Below the pieces are notes generated by a model. The model saw only the letters and a program-made list of their open reading frames with translations. It was not told the DNA's origin and made no database searches. The translations under genes and the position numbers were made by a program. A stretch of 64,000 bases of DNA, from positions 309,067 through 373,066 of the forward strand of contig CEFQ01000008.1 of NCBI GenBank assembly GCA_900068845.1, written 5' to 3'. Shown in pieces: positions 39,101-48,315 of the stretch. How positions within the stretch are numbered: position 1 is the stretch's first letter; every line of letters starts with the position of its first letter. Source of the DNA: Enterobacter ludwigii. Lineage in GTDB: Bacteria; Pseudomonadota; Gammaproteobacteria; Enterobacterales; Enterobacteriaceae.

Positions 39101-39619
39101 TTAACGCTCTGACTCCGCAATATGCAACTCATACACCACGCATGGCACGTCGTAATGCTGTTCAATCGCTTTGTACGTCATTCCCAGTCGCTGCATCACC
39201 CTCTGCGATGCGGCATTTTCAGGATCGGCAACCGCAACCAGATAGTTTGCGCCGATATGTTCGACCGCAAACTGAATAATGGCCTGTGCCGCTTCAGTCG
39301 CGTAGCCTTTGCCGTGATGATTAGCATTCAAACGCCAGCCAATTTCCAAAGGTGCGCCATCCTGGTTGGCCAGGTGCTGAAGACAACCCGCCCCCACGAT
39401 GTCGCCAGACGCTTTTTCCCGCATCGCCCACCAGGAAAATCCATACTGCTGCCAGCGCAACGTCACGCGTTCAATAGTCTCCAGGGTTTCTTCCGGGGTT
39501 TTAACCACGCCATTACTGATATAACGCATAATCTCTGGATCGTTTTCCATCGCCCGCAGGCCATCGAAATGGGCGAGTTCGAAGGGTTCAAGCTGCAAGC
39601 GAGATGTTTCTAATTTCAT
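39101..39619 (-). CDS. GNAT N-acetyltransferase, RimJ/RimL type
   Basis: A 172-residue GNAT acetyltransferase. MKLETSRLQLEPFELAHFDG is the RimJ-like start, GWRLNANHHGKGYATEAAQA is the acetyl-CoA pyrophosphate loop, and ENAASQRVMQRLGM is the C-terminal motif. A GGAGGAACG site precedes the ATG. It follows the GntR gene by 18 bases on the same strand, so it may be the last gene of the catabolic operon, though such acetyltransferases are common and the link could be accidental. Confidence 0.85.
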   Translation of the reverse strand: MKLETSRLQLEPFELAHFDGLRAMENDPEIMRYISNGVVKTPEETLETIERVTLRWQQYGFSWWAMREKASGDIVGAGCLQHLANQDGAPLEIGWRLNANHHGKGYATEAAQAIIQFAVEHIGANYLVAVADPENAASQRVMQRLGMTYKAIEQHYDVPCVVYELHIAESER

Positions 39620-39637
39620 CGTTCCTCCAGAGTATTA

Positions 39638-40351
39638 CTATGTTTTGTGCAGCGCCTGTACCAGCGTCATGGCATACGGTGATGCTTCAGAAATGTCCAG
39701 TTGCTGCTCTAGCTCAATAAGATGATCACGCATCAGTTGCTGCGCTTTCGCGGGGTTTCCGGCGCTCAATGCATCAATAATGTGCTGATGCTCGTCGCAC
39801 TGGCAAACCGGCATCTCATTGCGCTGATACAACATCACAATCAACGAACTCAGCACCATCAAATTATTGAGAATGTCTTCCAGCACTTTGTTACCGGCGA
39901 TTTTGCCCAGCAGCAGATGAAACGCGCCAAGCTGATACACTACGCGTTGCCGTTCCTGACTGTGAATGGCGTCATGTTCCTCTTTTTGCTGCTGCTGTAA
40001 TGGCAGGGCGAACGCCGCTATTTTTTCCGGCGTGATACAGGCAATGATCGCTGACTCAATCGCATGGCGAGCCGTGAAGATTTCACGCGCCGTAGTGGCT
40101 GAAGGCTGAGCAACAATAGCGCCGACATTCGGTTCAATAGTGACGATATGCTGCAGCGCCATGCGCTGAAGCGCCGCCTGCACATGGTTGCGATTTGCCT
40201 TCAGCGCATCCACGATCTGTGCCTCAATCAAGCGCGTGCCGGGCCGCAGTTTATGCTGGGCAATTGCCATGGTGAGCGAATCATAAATGCGAGCGATCTC
40301 TTTTTGTCTGGGGGTTTGCTTCGCGCCCATACTCAATCCTGTATCGGTCAT
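39638..40351 (-). CDS. GntR-family regulator, FCD domain
   Basis: A 237-residue GntR regulator. The winged helix is at about residues 15-75 (IYDSLTMAIAQHKLRPGTRL...ALKANRNHVQAALQRM) and the helical FCD effector domain follows. It lies 25 bases after the first amidohydrolase and reads in the same direction, so it is the regulator of the minus-strand catabolic block. It may bind the ATTGCTAGCAAT palindromes found upstream of two genes of that block. Confidence 0.87.
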   Translation of the reverse strand: MTDTGLSMGAKQTPRQKEIARIYDSLTMAIAQHKLRPGTRLIEAQIVDALKANRNHVQAALQRMALQHIVTIEPNVGAIVAQPSATTAREIFTARHAIESAIIACITPEKIAAFALPLQQQQKEEHDAIHSQERQRVVYQLGAFHLLLGKIAGNKVLEDILNNLMVLSSLIVMLYQRNEMPVCQCDEHQHIIDALSAGNPAKAQQLMRDHLIELEQQLDISEASPYAMTLVQALHKT

Positions 40352-40376
40352 AATAGTCCCCCGAAATATACATCAT

Positions 40377-41600
40377 TTAAGCGCGGTAAACTTGCTGGCC
40401 ATGGAAGTAACTGGCTGAAATTGCTGGCTGGCGCGCCACCGCCTCGGCGGAACAGCTGGCGTTAAGCAGGACAAAATTGGCTGTGTCGCCAGCCAGTGGC
40501 CAGATGCGTGTGCCCTTTTCATCCAGCGGTAAAATGTCACCGGTTGCGATCGCCAGCGCCCGATTCAGCGCAAACTCTGTGCCTCGGCCATACAACTGCG
40601 CCCATAAGTTGGCCTTTTCCAGCATGCTGCCGGTGCCAAAGGGTGACCAGTGATCAATGACGCTGTCAGTGCCGGTCATCAATTTGACACCGCATTGTTG
40701 CAGCAGCGGAAGCGGCATGACATCTTTGCCCAGCGGCAGACCGGACGCCAGGCTAATGCCCAACGCGGCCATACGTTCACCCAGCGCTTGTACCGCAGCA
40801 TCACTGATTTGCGCCAGACAGTATGCATGGCTGAGCGTCACTCGCCCTTGCAGTTCCGGTGCCTGTTCAAGCGCATCAAGCAGAAAGTGAATACAGGGAA
40901 TGCCGGTGCTGGCGGCTTCATGCAGATGGATATCCACGCCGGTGTTACTGTCATGCGCTAAGGCCAGCATCGCATCCAGTGAACGGTGCATATCACCATC
41001 AACCCTGGAAGGATCGAGTCCGCCGGTCCACTGACAGCCAACAGCCAACGCCTCACGCATGAGTGACGCGACGCCAGACCGCAGCAAGCCGTGCTGGGGA
41101 AACGCCACAATTTCACAGTCCATCTTTCCTGCAAACGTTTCTAAAGCCTGCATCAAATGTTCCAGGCTGCGCAGGCCACTCACAGGATCGATATTGCAAT
41201 GGCTGCGAATCCGCGTCGTGCCGTTACTGAGCAAAAGACCGATCAACTTTTGCGCCTGCTCAACCGAGCCAGGGAGCAGCATGGGTAAAAGCTGCTGCTC
41301 CAGTGCGATCATTTGGAAGATGTCTTGCTCGTTATTCGGTTTAGCCGCCCGCCATGGTCGACCGTAGAAGGTTTTATCAAGATGGATATGCATATCGCGC
41401 AGGGTTGGCAGCATCAGCATGGCGGAGGCATCGGTTTGCGGCAGTGAGCTTTGTACCTCGCTCTGCCCGATTACCGCCTTAATCCTGCCGTCTTTGATTT
41501 CTATATTAAACAGAGCAGATTGGGTGCCCTGAATATGACCGTTATGTTCGATAAACCCGGTTTCGAGCCTGACGTTGGTGAGAATGAAGTGATCAATCAT
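40377..41600 (-). CDS. cytosine-deaminase-like amidohydrolase A
   Basis: A 407-residue metal-dependent amidohydrolase related to cytosine deaminase and the AtzC group. Metal ligands: HIHLDKT (His71 and His73), HCN in RIRSHCNID, HLHEA, and the Asp of GTDSVIDHW. CodA-type enzymes carry the same HxHLDxT and D-x-x-x-DxW pattern. It should hydrolyse the amine from a pyrimidine- or triazine-like ring. ATG at 41600 chosen; its first 8 bases overlap the end of the upstream amidohydrolase. A paralogue lies at 43083-44273. Confidence 0.85.
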   Translation of the reverse strand: MIDHFILTNVRLETGFIEHNGHIQGTQSALFNIEIKDGRIKAVIGQSEVQSSLPQTDASAMLMLPTLRDMHIHLDKTFYGRPWRAAKPNNEQDIFQMIALEQQLLPMLLPGSVEQAQKLIGLLLSNGTTRIRSHCNIDPVSGLRSLEHLMQALETFAGKMDCEIVAFPQHGLLRSGVASLMREALAVGCQWTGGLDPSRVDGDMHRSLDAMLALAHDSNTGVDIHLHEAASTGIPCIHFLLDALEQAPELQGRVTLSHAYCLAQISDAAVQALGERMAALGISLASGLPLGKDVMPLPLLQQCGVKLMTGTDSVIDHWSPFGTGSMLEKANLWAQLYGRGTEFALNRALAIATGDILPLDEKGTRIWPLAGDTANFVLLNASCSAEAVARQPAISASYFHGQQVYRA

Positions 41601-43083
41601 GGTTTGCCCCTCTGTTGACCCGGGGAAAGGAGGAAGTGACGATCTGCTCAACCGGCGGATGCCCAACGGTCCGTTGCGGATAGGTTGAGATAATATGCGA
41701 AAACACCTGTTGTGACGCGGCGTGTAGCGCTGCTGCACTCTGTCCGCTGTTGACCAGTTCGCGCTCCCACACCACTTTGCGCCCTGCTACAATCACGCTA
41801 GTGACATCGCGGCCATTACCATTCAGAACCAACGTAGTAATGGGATCAAATACCTGTCCCAGCGCAGGTTGATCAAGATTGACCATCATCATATCGGCCT
41901 GGCAACCCGCCGCTAAACGGCCAAGATCATCTCGTCCCAATGCTTGCGCACCGCCCAACGTCGCCATGCGATAATAATCGGCAGCGCTGGCCGCAGAGAT
42001 ATCGCCGGTGACAACGCGCGTTAGCACCACACCCATTTGCATATTGGTAAACATGTCGGCGGGAAAGGTATCCGTTCCAAGCGCTACGTTGATGCCAGCG
42101 GCTTTAATTAACGGGTAATGTTCGAGATATTTGCCATGACGGCCAGAGACCAGCGGACAGGCCACCAGCGAAGCGCCAGATTGTGCCAACCGCGTAATAT
42201 CCTCGGCCACACGTGTTGCGTCGGCGTGCAATCCACCCAGAAACTGCCCGTGTGGCAACAGCATGTGGCGGTTGAGCAAGCCATTGTCGGCCAGCAGTTG
42301 CAGTGAAGTGCGTCCCTGATAGCGCATGGCTATCTCACGTACTTCCAGCTCGCTTTGGCAACAATGCAAACGTGTGGGGCACGCCAGTGACGTGACAATG
42401 TCACCTAGTTCTTTAAGCCATACGGCATCACCGCCTTCAATACGATCGGGCGCCAGCATACCGCTCAGCGTTGAAACGCCACGTTGCTGCATGCGCTGAT
42501 AGAAACTGACCGCATCTTCCAGCCCCTTTTTCGCGCGAGCGCGGTTGCCAATCCACGCAAACTGTCCCTGCACATCGCTGGCGTAGTAGCCAGCCATGAA
42601 AGCCGGTCCCAGCCACACGCGCGCGCCTAAAGATTCAGCCACATCCGCTGCGTACAGATATTCATCGAAATCCTCGGCCCATTCGCGGTACAGAATCGAG
42701 GTGATGGGTGCAAAACTTGTGATGCCGTTAAGCAGCAGATGGCTGTAAGCATAATGCTTGGCAAAGTTAAGCTGTTCGCGGCTGTAGAGATCGCGGCGTT
42801 GCCAGTCAGCGGCAACAATGCGCCCTTTTTTCCAGCCTGGCTGGTTATCGAAGGCCAGCACGGTGGTATCGAGATCGCCCAGGGCATCGAGGTCAATGAA
42901 TCCCGGCCCCACCAGACAATTTCCGACATTCATTTCCTCATCCACCGGGCCGGAATAATCAAAACCAACAAACAGGATACGCTCGCCCTGCCACACCACT
43001 TCGCCTTCTGGCAGCAGGCAGTGATCGCCATCGCGATAGCCCACAACCCAAGCGGCACGCAGTCGGGTTACTTTTTCACTCAT
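41593..43083 (-). CDS. amidohydrolase-family protein lacking HxH
   Basis: A 496-residue protein of the TRZ/ATZ/amidohydrolase fold. N- and C-terminal composite domain and the TIM barrel are recognisable (LVGPGFIDLDALGDLDT; LLPHGQFLGG; VALGTDTFPADMF; LAAGCQADMMMVNL). The metal-binding HxH after PGFID is replaced by Asp64-Leu-Asp66, while the later His (RLHCCQ, LPHG) and Asp (GTD) remain. It may use an altered metal site or be a non-hydrolytic paralogue. ATG at 43083 overlaps the upstream stop (TGATG). A GTG at 43095 is less likely. Confidence 0.75.
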   Translation of the reverse strand: MSEKVTRLRAAWVVGYRDGDHCLLPEGEVVWQGERILFVGFDYSGPVDEEMNVGNCLVGPGFIDLDALGDLDTTVLAFDNQPGWKKGRIVAADWQRRDLYSREQLNFAKHYAYSHLLLNGITSFAPITSILYREWAEDFDEYLYAADVAESLGARVWLGPAFMAGYYASDVQGQFAWIGNRARAKKGLEDAVSFYQRMQQRGVSTLSGMLAPDRIEGGDAVWLKELGDIVTSLACPTRLHCCQSELEVREIAMRYQGRTSLQLLADNGLLNRHMLLPHGQFLGGLHADATRVAEDITRLAQSGASLVACPLVSGRHGKYLEHYPLIKAAGINVALGTDTFPADMFTNMQMGVVLTRVVTGDISAASAADYYRMATLGGAQALGRDDLGRLAAGCQADMMMVNLDQPALGQVFDPITTLVLNGNGRDVTSVIVAGRKVVWERELVNSGQSAAALHAASQQVFSHIISTYPQRTVGHPPVEQIVTSSFPRVNRGANHD

Positions 43084-44273
43084 CAGAACAGGCACTCCCC
43101 GTCTGCAGCAATCAGTTTACCACCCTTGATCACCTTACGTTCACGCGGTAACTCCACCAGCGCTTCCACCATGCTGCGGCCTGGAATCAACACCAGATCG
43201 GCGCGATTGCCCGGTTGTAACCCATAGTTTTCAAGCGCCATGACGCGGGCACCACCAAAGGTAATCGTCTGAGCCGCACGCATAATTTCCTGATCCTGAC
43301 GCCAGCGATAACGCAGTCCCATGGTGACCGCGCGTTGCAGCATATCGCCGCTGCCGTAAGGGCTCCAGGTATCGCGCACGCCGTCGTTACCGGCGCAAAA
43401 CGCTACACCCGCCTCGGTGAGCAATTCATAAGGGGGAACCGCGATATCTGCCGGCGCGGTCGTCGCGACCGACATGCCCAGCTCTGCCATCTCTTCGGCA
43501 AATTGCTGTTGTCGAGCGGGTTCGATCATGCCGAGACAGAAGCCGTGGCTGAGCGTGACGCGGTTATGCATCTGATAGCGCCGGGTAAAACTCAGCAACA
43601 GTTCAAGACTAAATGCGCCCAGTTCGCCGCGTTCATGCAGATGAATATCCACCTTTTTGCCATGACGAACCGCCAGGTCAAAGATGATCTGTAGATGGCG
43701 TACCGGATCTTTATCGTACGAACAGGGATCTAAGCCGCCCACCAGCTCTGCGCCCATCTCCAGCGCACGATCCAACAGCGCTTCGGTGCCGGGATTTTGT
43801 AAAATGCCGCTTTGCGGAAACGCGACAATCTCAATATCAACCTGATGAGCTAGACGACGCCGGGTTTCCAGCACCCCTTCCAGATTTGCCAGACCGATCT
43901 CGTTATCAATATCGACATGAGTGCGAATAAATGAGGTTCCTGCTGCGATGGCACGACGCGTAATGCGCTCTGACTGGCGTTGCGGATCGGGCTGCTGCTC
44001 ACGACGGTAATCGCGCTCATTGGCAATAATTGCCGCCAGATTACGTGGGACGTCATTGCGATACCAGTCACGCCCCAGCAAGGTTTTATCAAGATGGGCG
44101 TGGCCATCGACCAAACCCGGAAAGGCCTGCAAGCCGCTGGCATCGATAATTTTTGCGCCTGCCGCTTGAGGCAAATTCTGACCACGCGCGGCGATTACGC
44201 CATCGTTAAGCAACAGGTCGACGGGCTGACTTTCATCAAACGGCATGACATTCTGAATTAATAGGCTTTCCAT
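43083..44273 (-). CDS. cytosine-deaminase-like amidohydrolase B
   Basis: A 396-residue amidohydrolase of the cytosine deaminase/AtzC group. HAHLDKT (His58, His60), RTHVDID, HLHERG, SHGFC and the Asp of GNDGVRDTW provide a complete ligand set. Clearly paralogous to the enzyme at 40377-41600 (shared HxHLDKT..GRDW and DxVRDxW-like segments) but diverged, so the two probably act on related or successive substrates. It begins 20 bases after the ABC ATPase and overlaps the next gene by one base. Confidence 0.86.
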   Translation of the reverse strand: MESLLIQNVMPFDESQPVDLLLNDGVIAARGQNLPQAAGAKIIDASGLQAFPGLVDGHAHLDKTLLGRDWYRNDVPRNLAAIIANERDYRREQQPDPQRQSERITRRAIAAGTSFIRTHVDIDNEIGLANLEGVLETRRRLAHQVDIEIVAFPQSGILQNPGTEALLDRALEMGAELVGGLDPCSYDKDPVRHLQIIFDLAVRHGKKVDIHLHERGELGAFSLELLLSFTRRYQMHNRVTLSHGFCLGMIEPARQQQFAEEMAELGMSVATTAPADIAVPPYELLTEAGVAFCAGNDGVRDTWSPYGSGDMLQRAVTMGLRYRWRQDQEIMRAAQTITFGGARVMALENYGLQPGNRADLVLIPGRSMVEALVELPRERKVIKGGKLIAADGECLF

Positions 44274-44293
44274 CTAGGTTCTCCTTAAGAGTT

Positions 44294-45298
44294 TCAGGCC
44301 GCAGCAACGGCCGCCGGGAAATGGCATTCAAGCTGATGTTCTTCTGACAAGGCATGAACCGGCGGCATGGTTTGCTGGCACAGCGGCTGTGCGAAGCGGC
44401 AGCGGGCGGCAAAGGCACAGCCTGGCGGTGGAGACATGGGATTGGGCGCTTCACCCACGATCGGCTCACGTTCAGTTGATGGATTATCAAACTGTGGAAT
44501 CGCCGCGATCAGCAAACGCGTATAAGGATGCGCAGGACGAGAAAAAACCTCTTCCACCGTACCTTGCTCAACAATACGACCGAGGTACATCACGCCAACC
44601 CGATCAGAAATGTGGGAAATCACCGCCATGTTATGGCTGATGAAAAAGTAGGTCAGACCATGCTCTTGCTGTAAACGACGCATCAGATTTAACACCTGCG
44701 CCTGTACCGAGACGTCCAGTGCCGAGGTCGGCTCATCACAAATCAGAAAGCCTGGCTGCGTTGCCAGCGCACGCGCAATCGAGATGCGCTGGCGCTGACC
44801 ACCCGAAAATTCATGCGGAAACTTATCCAGATCGTGAGCAGCAAGCCCAACCTGCTCCAGCAGCTGCCCGCAGTAGTTTCTTGCCTGGCGCGTGCTGCCG
44901 ACTTTTTTACTCAGGACCAGCGGTTCGGCCAATGAACGGCCAATACGCCAACGCGGATTGAGGCTGGCATAGGGATCCTGAAAGATCATCTGGGTGCCAT
45001 TTTGCACTCGCCCTACGTTGCCATCCTCAGCTTGCCAGGCAAACTTGATACTGCCTGCTGAGGGTACATACAGCCCCGCCAGCGCCCGCGCAATGGTGGA
45101 TTTGCCACAGCCGGACTCGCCGACGATGCTAAAGGTTTCGCCCTGACGTATGGAGATATTGATGCCGCGTACCGCGTGCAGCTCACGTTTTGCCCCCCGA
45201 CGAAACAACGCGCTACGCTTCTCTCGTCCGAGCTGAAAACGGATGTGCAGATCGCGCACGCTTAACACTTCAGGTGGCAGCACTTTTTCACTCTTCAT
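44294..45298 (-). CDS. oligopeptide-type ABC transporter ATPase, DppF-like
   Basis: A 334-residue ATPase. Walker A GESGCGKST, Q-loop FQDPYASLNPR, signature FSGGQRQR and Walker B LICDEPTSALD are intact. The C-terminal oligopeptide-transporter domain contains the Cys set PPPGCAFAARCRFAQPLC that often carries an iron-sulfur cluster in DppF/OppF proteins. ATG at 45298 overlaps the DppD-like stop by four bases. With DppD, B, C and A homologues it forms a complete importer. Confidence 0.92.
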   Translation of the reverse strand: MKSEKVLPPEVLSVRDLHIRFQLGREKRSALFRRGAKRELHAVRGINISIRQGETFSIVGESGCGKSTIARALAGLYVPSAGSIKFAWQAEDGNVGRVQNGTQMIFQDPYASLNPRWRIGRSLAEPLVLSKKVGSTRQARNYCGQLLEQVGLAAHDLDKFPHEFSGGQRQRISIARALATQPGFLICDEPTSALDVSVQAQVLNLMRRLQQEHGLTYFFISHNMAVISHISDRVGVMYLGRIVEQGTVEEVFSRPAHPYTRLLIAAIPQFDNPSTEREPIVGEAPNPMSPPPGCAFAARCRFAQPLCQQTMPPVHALSEEHQLECHFPAAVAAA

Positions 45299-46278
45299 GG
45301 CGTCTCTCCATAGGGATGAAAGCAGGCGATCTGTGACAGATGTTTGAACTGCATGTCCGGTTGCTGACGTTGGCAATGCTCGGTGACGTTCGGACAGCGA
45401 GGATGAAACGCGCAGCCGTCCGGCAGCGTATTAAGCCGCGGCATAGTCCCGTCGATCTGCGCCAGGAAGGCATGACGTTCACGCATTGAAGGAATCGAGT
45501 TAATCAGGCCGCGCGTGTAGGGATGTTTTGGTGAGCGGATAACCTCAGCAACCGGTCCCATCTCAACAATACGGCCAGCGTAGAGCACCGCCACCCGCGA
45601 ACACACTTCCGCAACCACGCCCATGTCATGGGTGATCAGCATTACCGCTGTGCCATGCTGCTGACAGAGACGCTTGAGCACGCGAAGAACCTGCGCCTGA
45701 ACCGACACGTCCAGTGCGGTGGTTGGCTCATCGGCGATCACCAACTGAGGATCAACGCAGAGCGCCAGCGCAATCACCACACGTTGGCGCATTCCACCTG
45801 AAAGCTGATGCGGGTATTGATGCATACGCTGCGCCGGGCTGCTCATACCCACTTCTGTCAGCAAGTTGATGGCGCGTTCACTGGCCTCAGCCGCAGTGAG
45901 CGGCAAATGGGTGCGAATGGTTTCTGTCAGTTGCTGCCCAATGGTGAGAACCGGGTTAAGGCTGGTGAGCGGATCCTGAAAAATGCAGCTGATGGCTTTG
46001 CCGCGTAGCTGGCGGCGCGCATTGTCATTCAGGTTATCAATACGCTGCCCCTGAAACCAAATCTCGCCCTGCTTGATGCGGCCCGGTTCCTGCAACAGTC
46101 CGCTGATCGCCGCGCCAGTCAACGATTTCCCGGCGCCTGATTCGCCGACCATGCCCAGCACTTCTCCCGGCTGCATGGTGAGCGACAAATGGTGAATCGC
46201 CTGTAAATTGCCTTTGCGATGGAGAAACTCAATGCTCAAATCTCTGACGTCCAGTAACGTCTCGCTGGCTGTCTGCAT
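45295..46278 (-). CDS. oligopeptide-type ABC transporter ATPase, DppD-like
   Basis: A 327-residue ATPase. Walker A GESGAGKS, Q-loop FQDPLTSLNP, signature LSGGMRQR and Walker B VIADEPTTALD. C-terminal Cys motif (LPDGCAFHPRCPNVTEHC) as in DppD/OppD. Starts ten bases after the DppC-like gene. Heterodimer partner of the DppF-like ATPase. Confidence 0.92.
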   Translation of the reverse strand: MQTASETLLDVRDLSIEFLHRKGNLQAIHHLSLTMQPGEVLGMVGESGAGKSLTGAAISGLLQEPGRIKQGEIWFQGQRIDNLNDNARRQLRGKAISCIFQDPLTSLNPVLTIGQQLTETIRTHLPLTAAEASERAINLLTEVGMSSPAQRMHQYPHQLSGGMRQRVVIALALCVDPQLVIADEPTTALDVSVQAQVLRVLKRLCQQHGTAVMLITHDMGVVAEVCSRVAVLYAGRIVEMGPVAEVIRSPKHPYTRGLINSIPSMRERHAFLAQIDGTMPRLNTLPDGCAFHPRCPNVTEHCQRQQPDMQFKHLSQIACFHPYGETP

Positions 46279-46288
46279 CGTTTAGCTC

Positions 46289-47242
46289 CTAACGTAGTTT
46301 CGGGTTGAGGGCGTCCAGCAACCAATCGCCCAGCATGTTGAAAGAGAGAGAAAGGATCACCAACAGCGCGGCGGGGAACGCCACAATCCACCACTGTCCG
46401 GAGAAGAGATACTGATTGCCTTCATTAATTAAGGTGCCCAGCGAGGGCTGGTCTGGCGGCATGCCCACGCCAAGAAACGAGAGCGTCGCTTCGGTCAGGA
46501 TGGCCACGCTAAGATGCAGCGTCGCCATCACCAGTACCGGGCGCAGCACATTCGGCACGATGTGGCGCAGCATGATATGAAGATGTGTCGCACCACTGAT
46601 ACGGGAAGCCATGACGTATTCGCGGCCCTTCTCCAGCATGGTCAGACCGCGTACCGTGCGGGCGTATTGCATCCAGCCGGTTAGCGCAATCGCGCCGGTG
46701 AGAATGGCGGGCGCAAAATGCCCCATTAGCTCTTTCGGGATCACCACCCGCGCGACGCCGCTGACCAGCAGCGTGAACATGATGGTCGGAATACTCAGCA
46801 TGGCATCGGCAAAGCGCATGATTAGCGTGTCGACTAATCCGCCGAAATAGCCGCTCAATACGCCCAGCGCTACGCCCAGCATCACCGATAACAACACGCT
46901 GATACCGCCGATAATCAATGAGATATTGAGTCCGTAAAGCATCAGTGAAAAAATATCGCGCCCTTGTACATCGGTTCCCAGCCAGAATCGTGCGTCGCCA
47001 CCGCTCATCCATGAAGGGGGTAATTCGGAATCCATCAGATCAAACGTGGTGGTATCGAACACGTTATGGGGCGCAATCCAGTGGCTGGTCACCGAGCAGA
47101 GCAAGATTACCAGGCAGCAGGTGAAGGCAACGACCGTGCTTTTACTGCGCCAGAACAACCAAAGCAGATCGCTGTCAGTGAAGGCACGCCATTGCTGAGC
47201 CATGCGGGTACGGCGGCGTACGGGCAAGTTATCGTTAATCAT
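46289..47242 (-). CDS. oligopeptide-type ABC transporter permease, DppC-like
   Basis: A 317-residue inner-membrane permease with six helices. The N-terminal part (FWRSKSTVVAFTCCLVILLC) and the periplasmic WLGTDVQGRDIFS loop are hallmarks of DppC/OppC. The ATPase-docking loop is REYVMASRISGATHLHIMLR. ATG 47242 chosen (GGAG five bases upstream) over GTG 47248. Pairs with the DppB-like permease upstream. Confidence 0.92.
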   Translation of the reverse strand: MINDNLPVRRRTRMAQQWRAFTDSDLLWLFWRSKSTVVAFTCCLVILLCSVTSHWIAPHNVFDTTTFDLMDSELPPSWMSGGDARFWLGTDVQGRDIFSLMLYGLNISLIIGGISVLLSVMLGVALGVLSGYFGGLVDTLIMRFADAMLSIPTIMFTLLVSGVARVVIPKELMGHFAPAILTGAIALTGWMQYARTVRGLTMLEKGREYVMASRISGATHLHIMLRHIVPNVLRPVLVMATLHLSVAILTEATLSFLGVGMPPDQPSLGTLINEGNQYLFSGQWWIVAFPAALLVILSLSFNMLGDWLLDALNPKLR

Positions 47243-47251
47243 GACCACTCC

Positions 47252-48214
47252 TTACTGAGCCCGCATACGCGGATCGATCAGGTAATACAAAAGATCAACC
47301 AGCGTGTTGATCACGATAAAAATCAGGGCGGTAAACAGGAGATAGCCGGAGAGAACTGGCACATCGACGAAGTTAATCGACTGAATCAGCAGTAAACCCA
47401 TGCCAGGCCACTGGAATACGGTTTCGATGACAATGGCGAAGGCGATCAAACCGCCAATCTGCAAACCGATCACCGTGACCACCGGCAATAGTGCATTCTT
47501 CAGCGCATGGCGAAACCAGATGCGATAGTTTTCGATGCCGCGCGCGCGGGCGAATTTAACGTAATCGGACTTCATCACTTCCAGCATCTCGGTGCGAATC
47601 AAACGCATGATGATGGTGACCATTGACAGACCCAAAGAGAGCGCCGGCAGCACAATCGAGTGCCAGCCAGACGCGGTGAGCAGGCCGGTACTCCAGAAGC
47701 CAATTTTCACCGTTTCACCGCGACCGCTGGAGGGAAACCAGCCAAGCCAGACGGAAAACACGATAATCAGGATGATGCCGGTGAGAAACCACGGCAGAGA
47801 AACGCCGATCAATGAGAGGATTTGCACGCCCTCTTTCAGCAGTTTGTTACGGCTGATGGCTGACCAGACGCCTAATGGGAAACCGATTGCCATCGCCAGT
47901 ACCACCGAAACAAATACCAGCTCTAGCGTGGCCGGCAGGCGCTCCATGATCAGCTGAAAAACCGATACCTGGTTGTAATAGGAAATGCCAAAGTTGCCGT
48001 GCAGCAAGCGCGTGATGTAGTGCCCAAATTGCACTATCACCGGGTCGTTGAGGCCAAGGCTGGTGCGTAATGCAGCGCGTTCAACTTCAGTGGCGCTCTC
48101 GGGCAGCATGCTGGCAACCGGATCGCCAAGATACTGGAACAGAATAAAGGACAGCAACGCGACACCCGCCAGCAACATACATGCCTGCAGTAACTTGCGC
48201 ACAAAAAAAACCAT
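47252..48214 (-). CDS. oligopeptide-type ABC transporter permease, DppB-like
   Basis: A 320-residue inner-membrane permease. The N-terminal helix, the LGLNDPVIVQFGHYI segment and the loop DYVKFARARGIENYRIWFRH identify DppB/OppB. ATG at 48214 follows GGAGG by six bases; an earlier in-frame start at 48259 is not supported. About 100 bases with three hairpins separate it from the binding-protein gene. Confidence 0.92.
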   Translation of the reverse strand: MVFFVRKLLQACMLLAGVALLSFILFQYLGDPVASMLPESATEVERAALRTSLGLNDPVIVQFGHYITRLLHGNFGISYYNQVSVFQLIMERLPATLELVFVSVVLAMAIGFPLGVWSAISRNKLLKEGVQILSLIGVSLPWFLTGIILIIVFSVWLGWFPSSGRGETVKIGFWSTGLLTASGWHSIVLPALSLGLSMVTIIMRLIRTEMLEVMKSDYVKFARARGIENYRIWFRHALKNALLPVVTVIGLQIGGLIAFAIVIETVFQWPGMGLLLIQSINFVDVPVLSGYLLFTALIFIVINTLVDLLYYLIDPRMRAQ

Positions 48215-48250
48215 AACGGCCTCCAGAAGCAAAGCGGCTAATGCTGATCT

Positions 48251-48307
48251 GGTGCGCATGAATGCGCACCCTACAAAGATTGTGTAGGGTCGCCATTAAT
48301 GGCGACC
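48251..48307. repeat. three-hairpin intergenic repeat
   Basis: Three consecutive stems in 57 bases: GGTGCGCAT/ATGCGCACC, CCCTAC/GTAGGG, and GGTCGCCAT/ATGGCGACC. The last stem recurs at 63665-63684. It sits in the binding-protein to permease gap of the operon and probably stabilises the upstream mRNA or reduces downstream expression. Confidence 0.6.
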
Positions 48308-48315
48308 AGGCAGAC

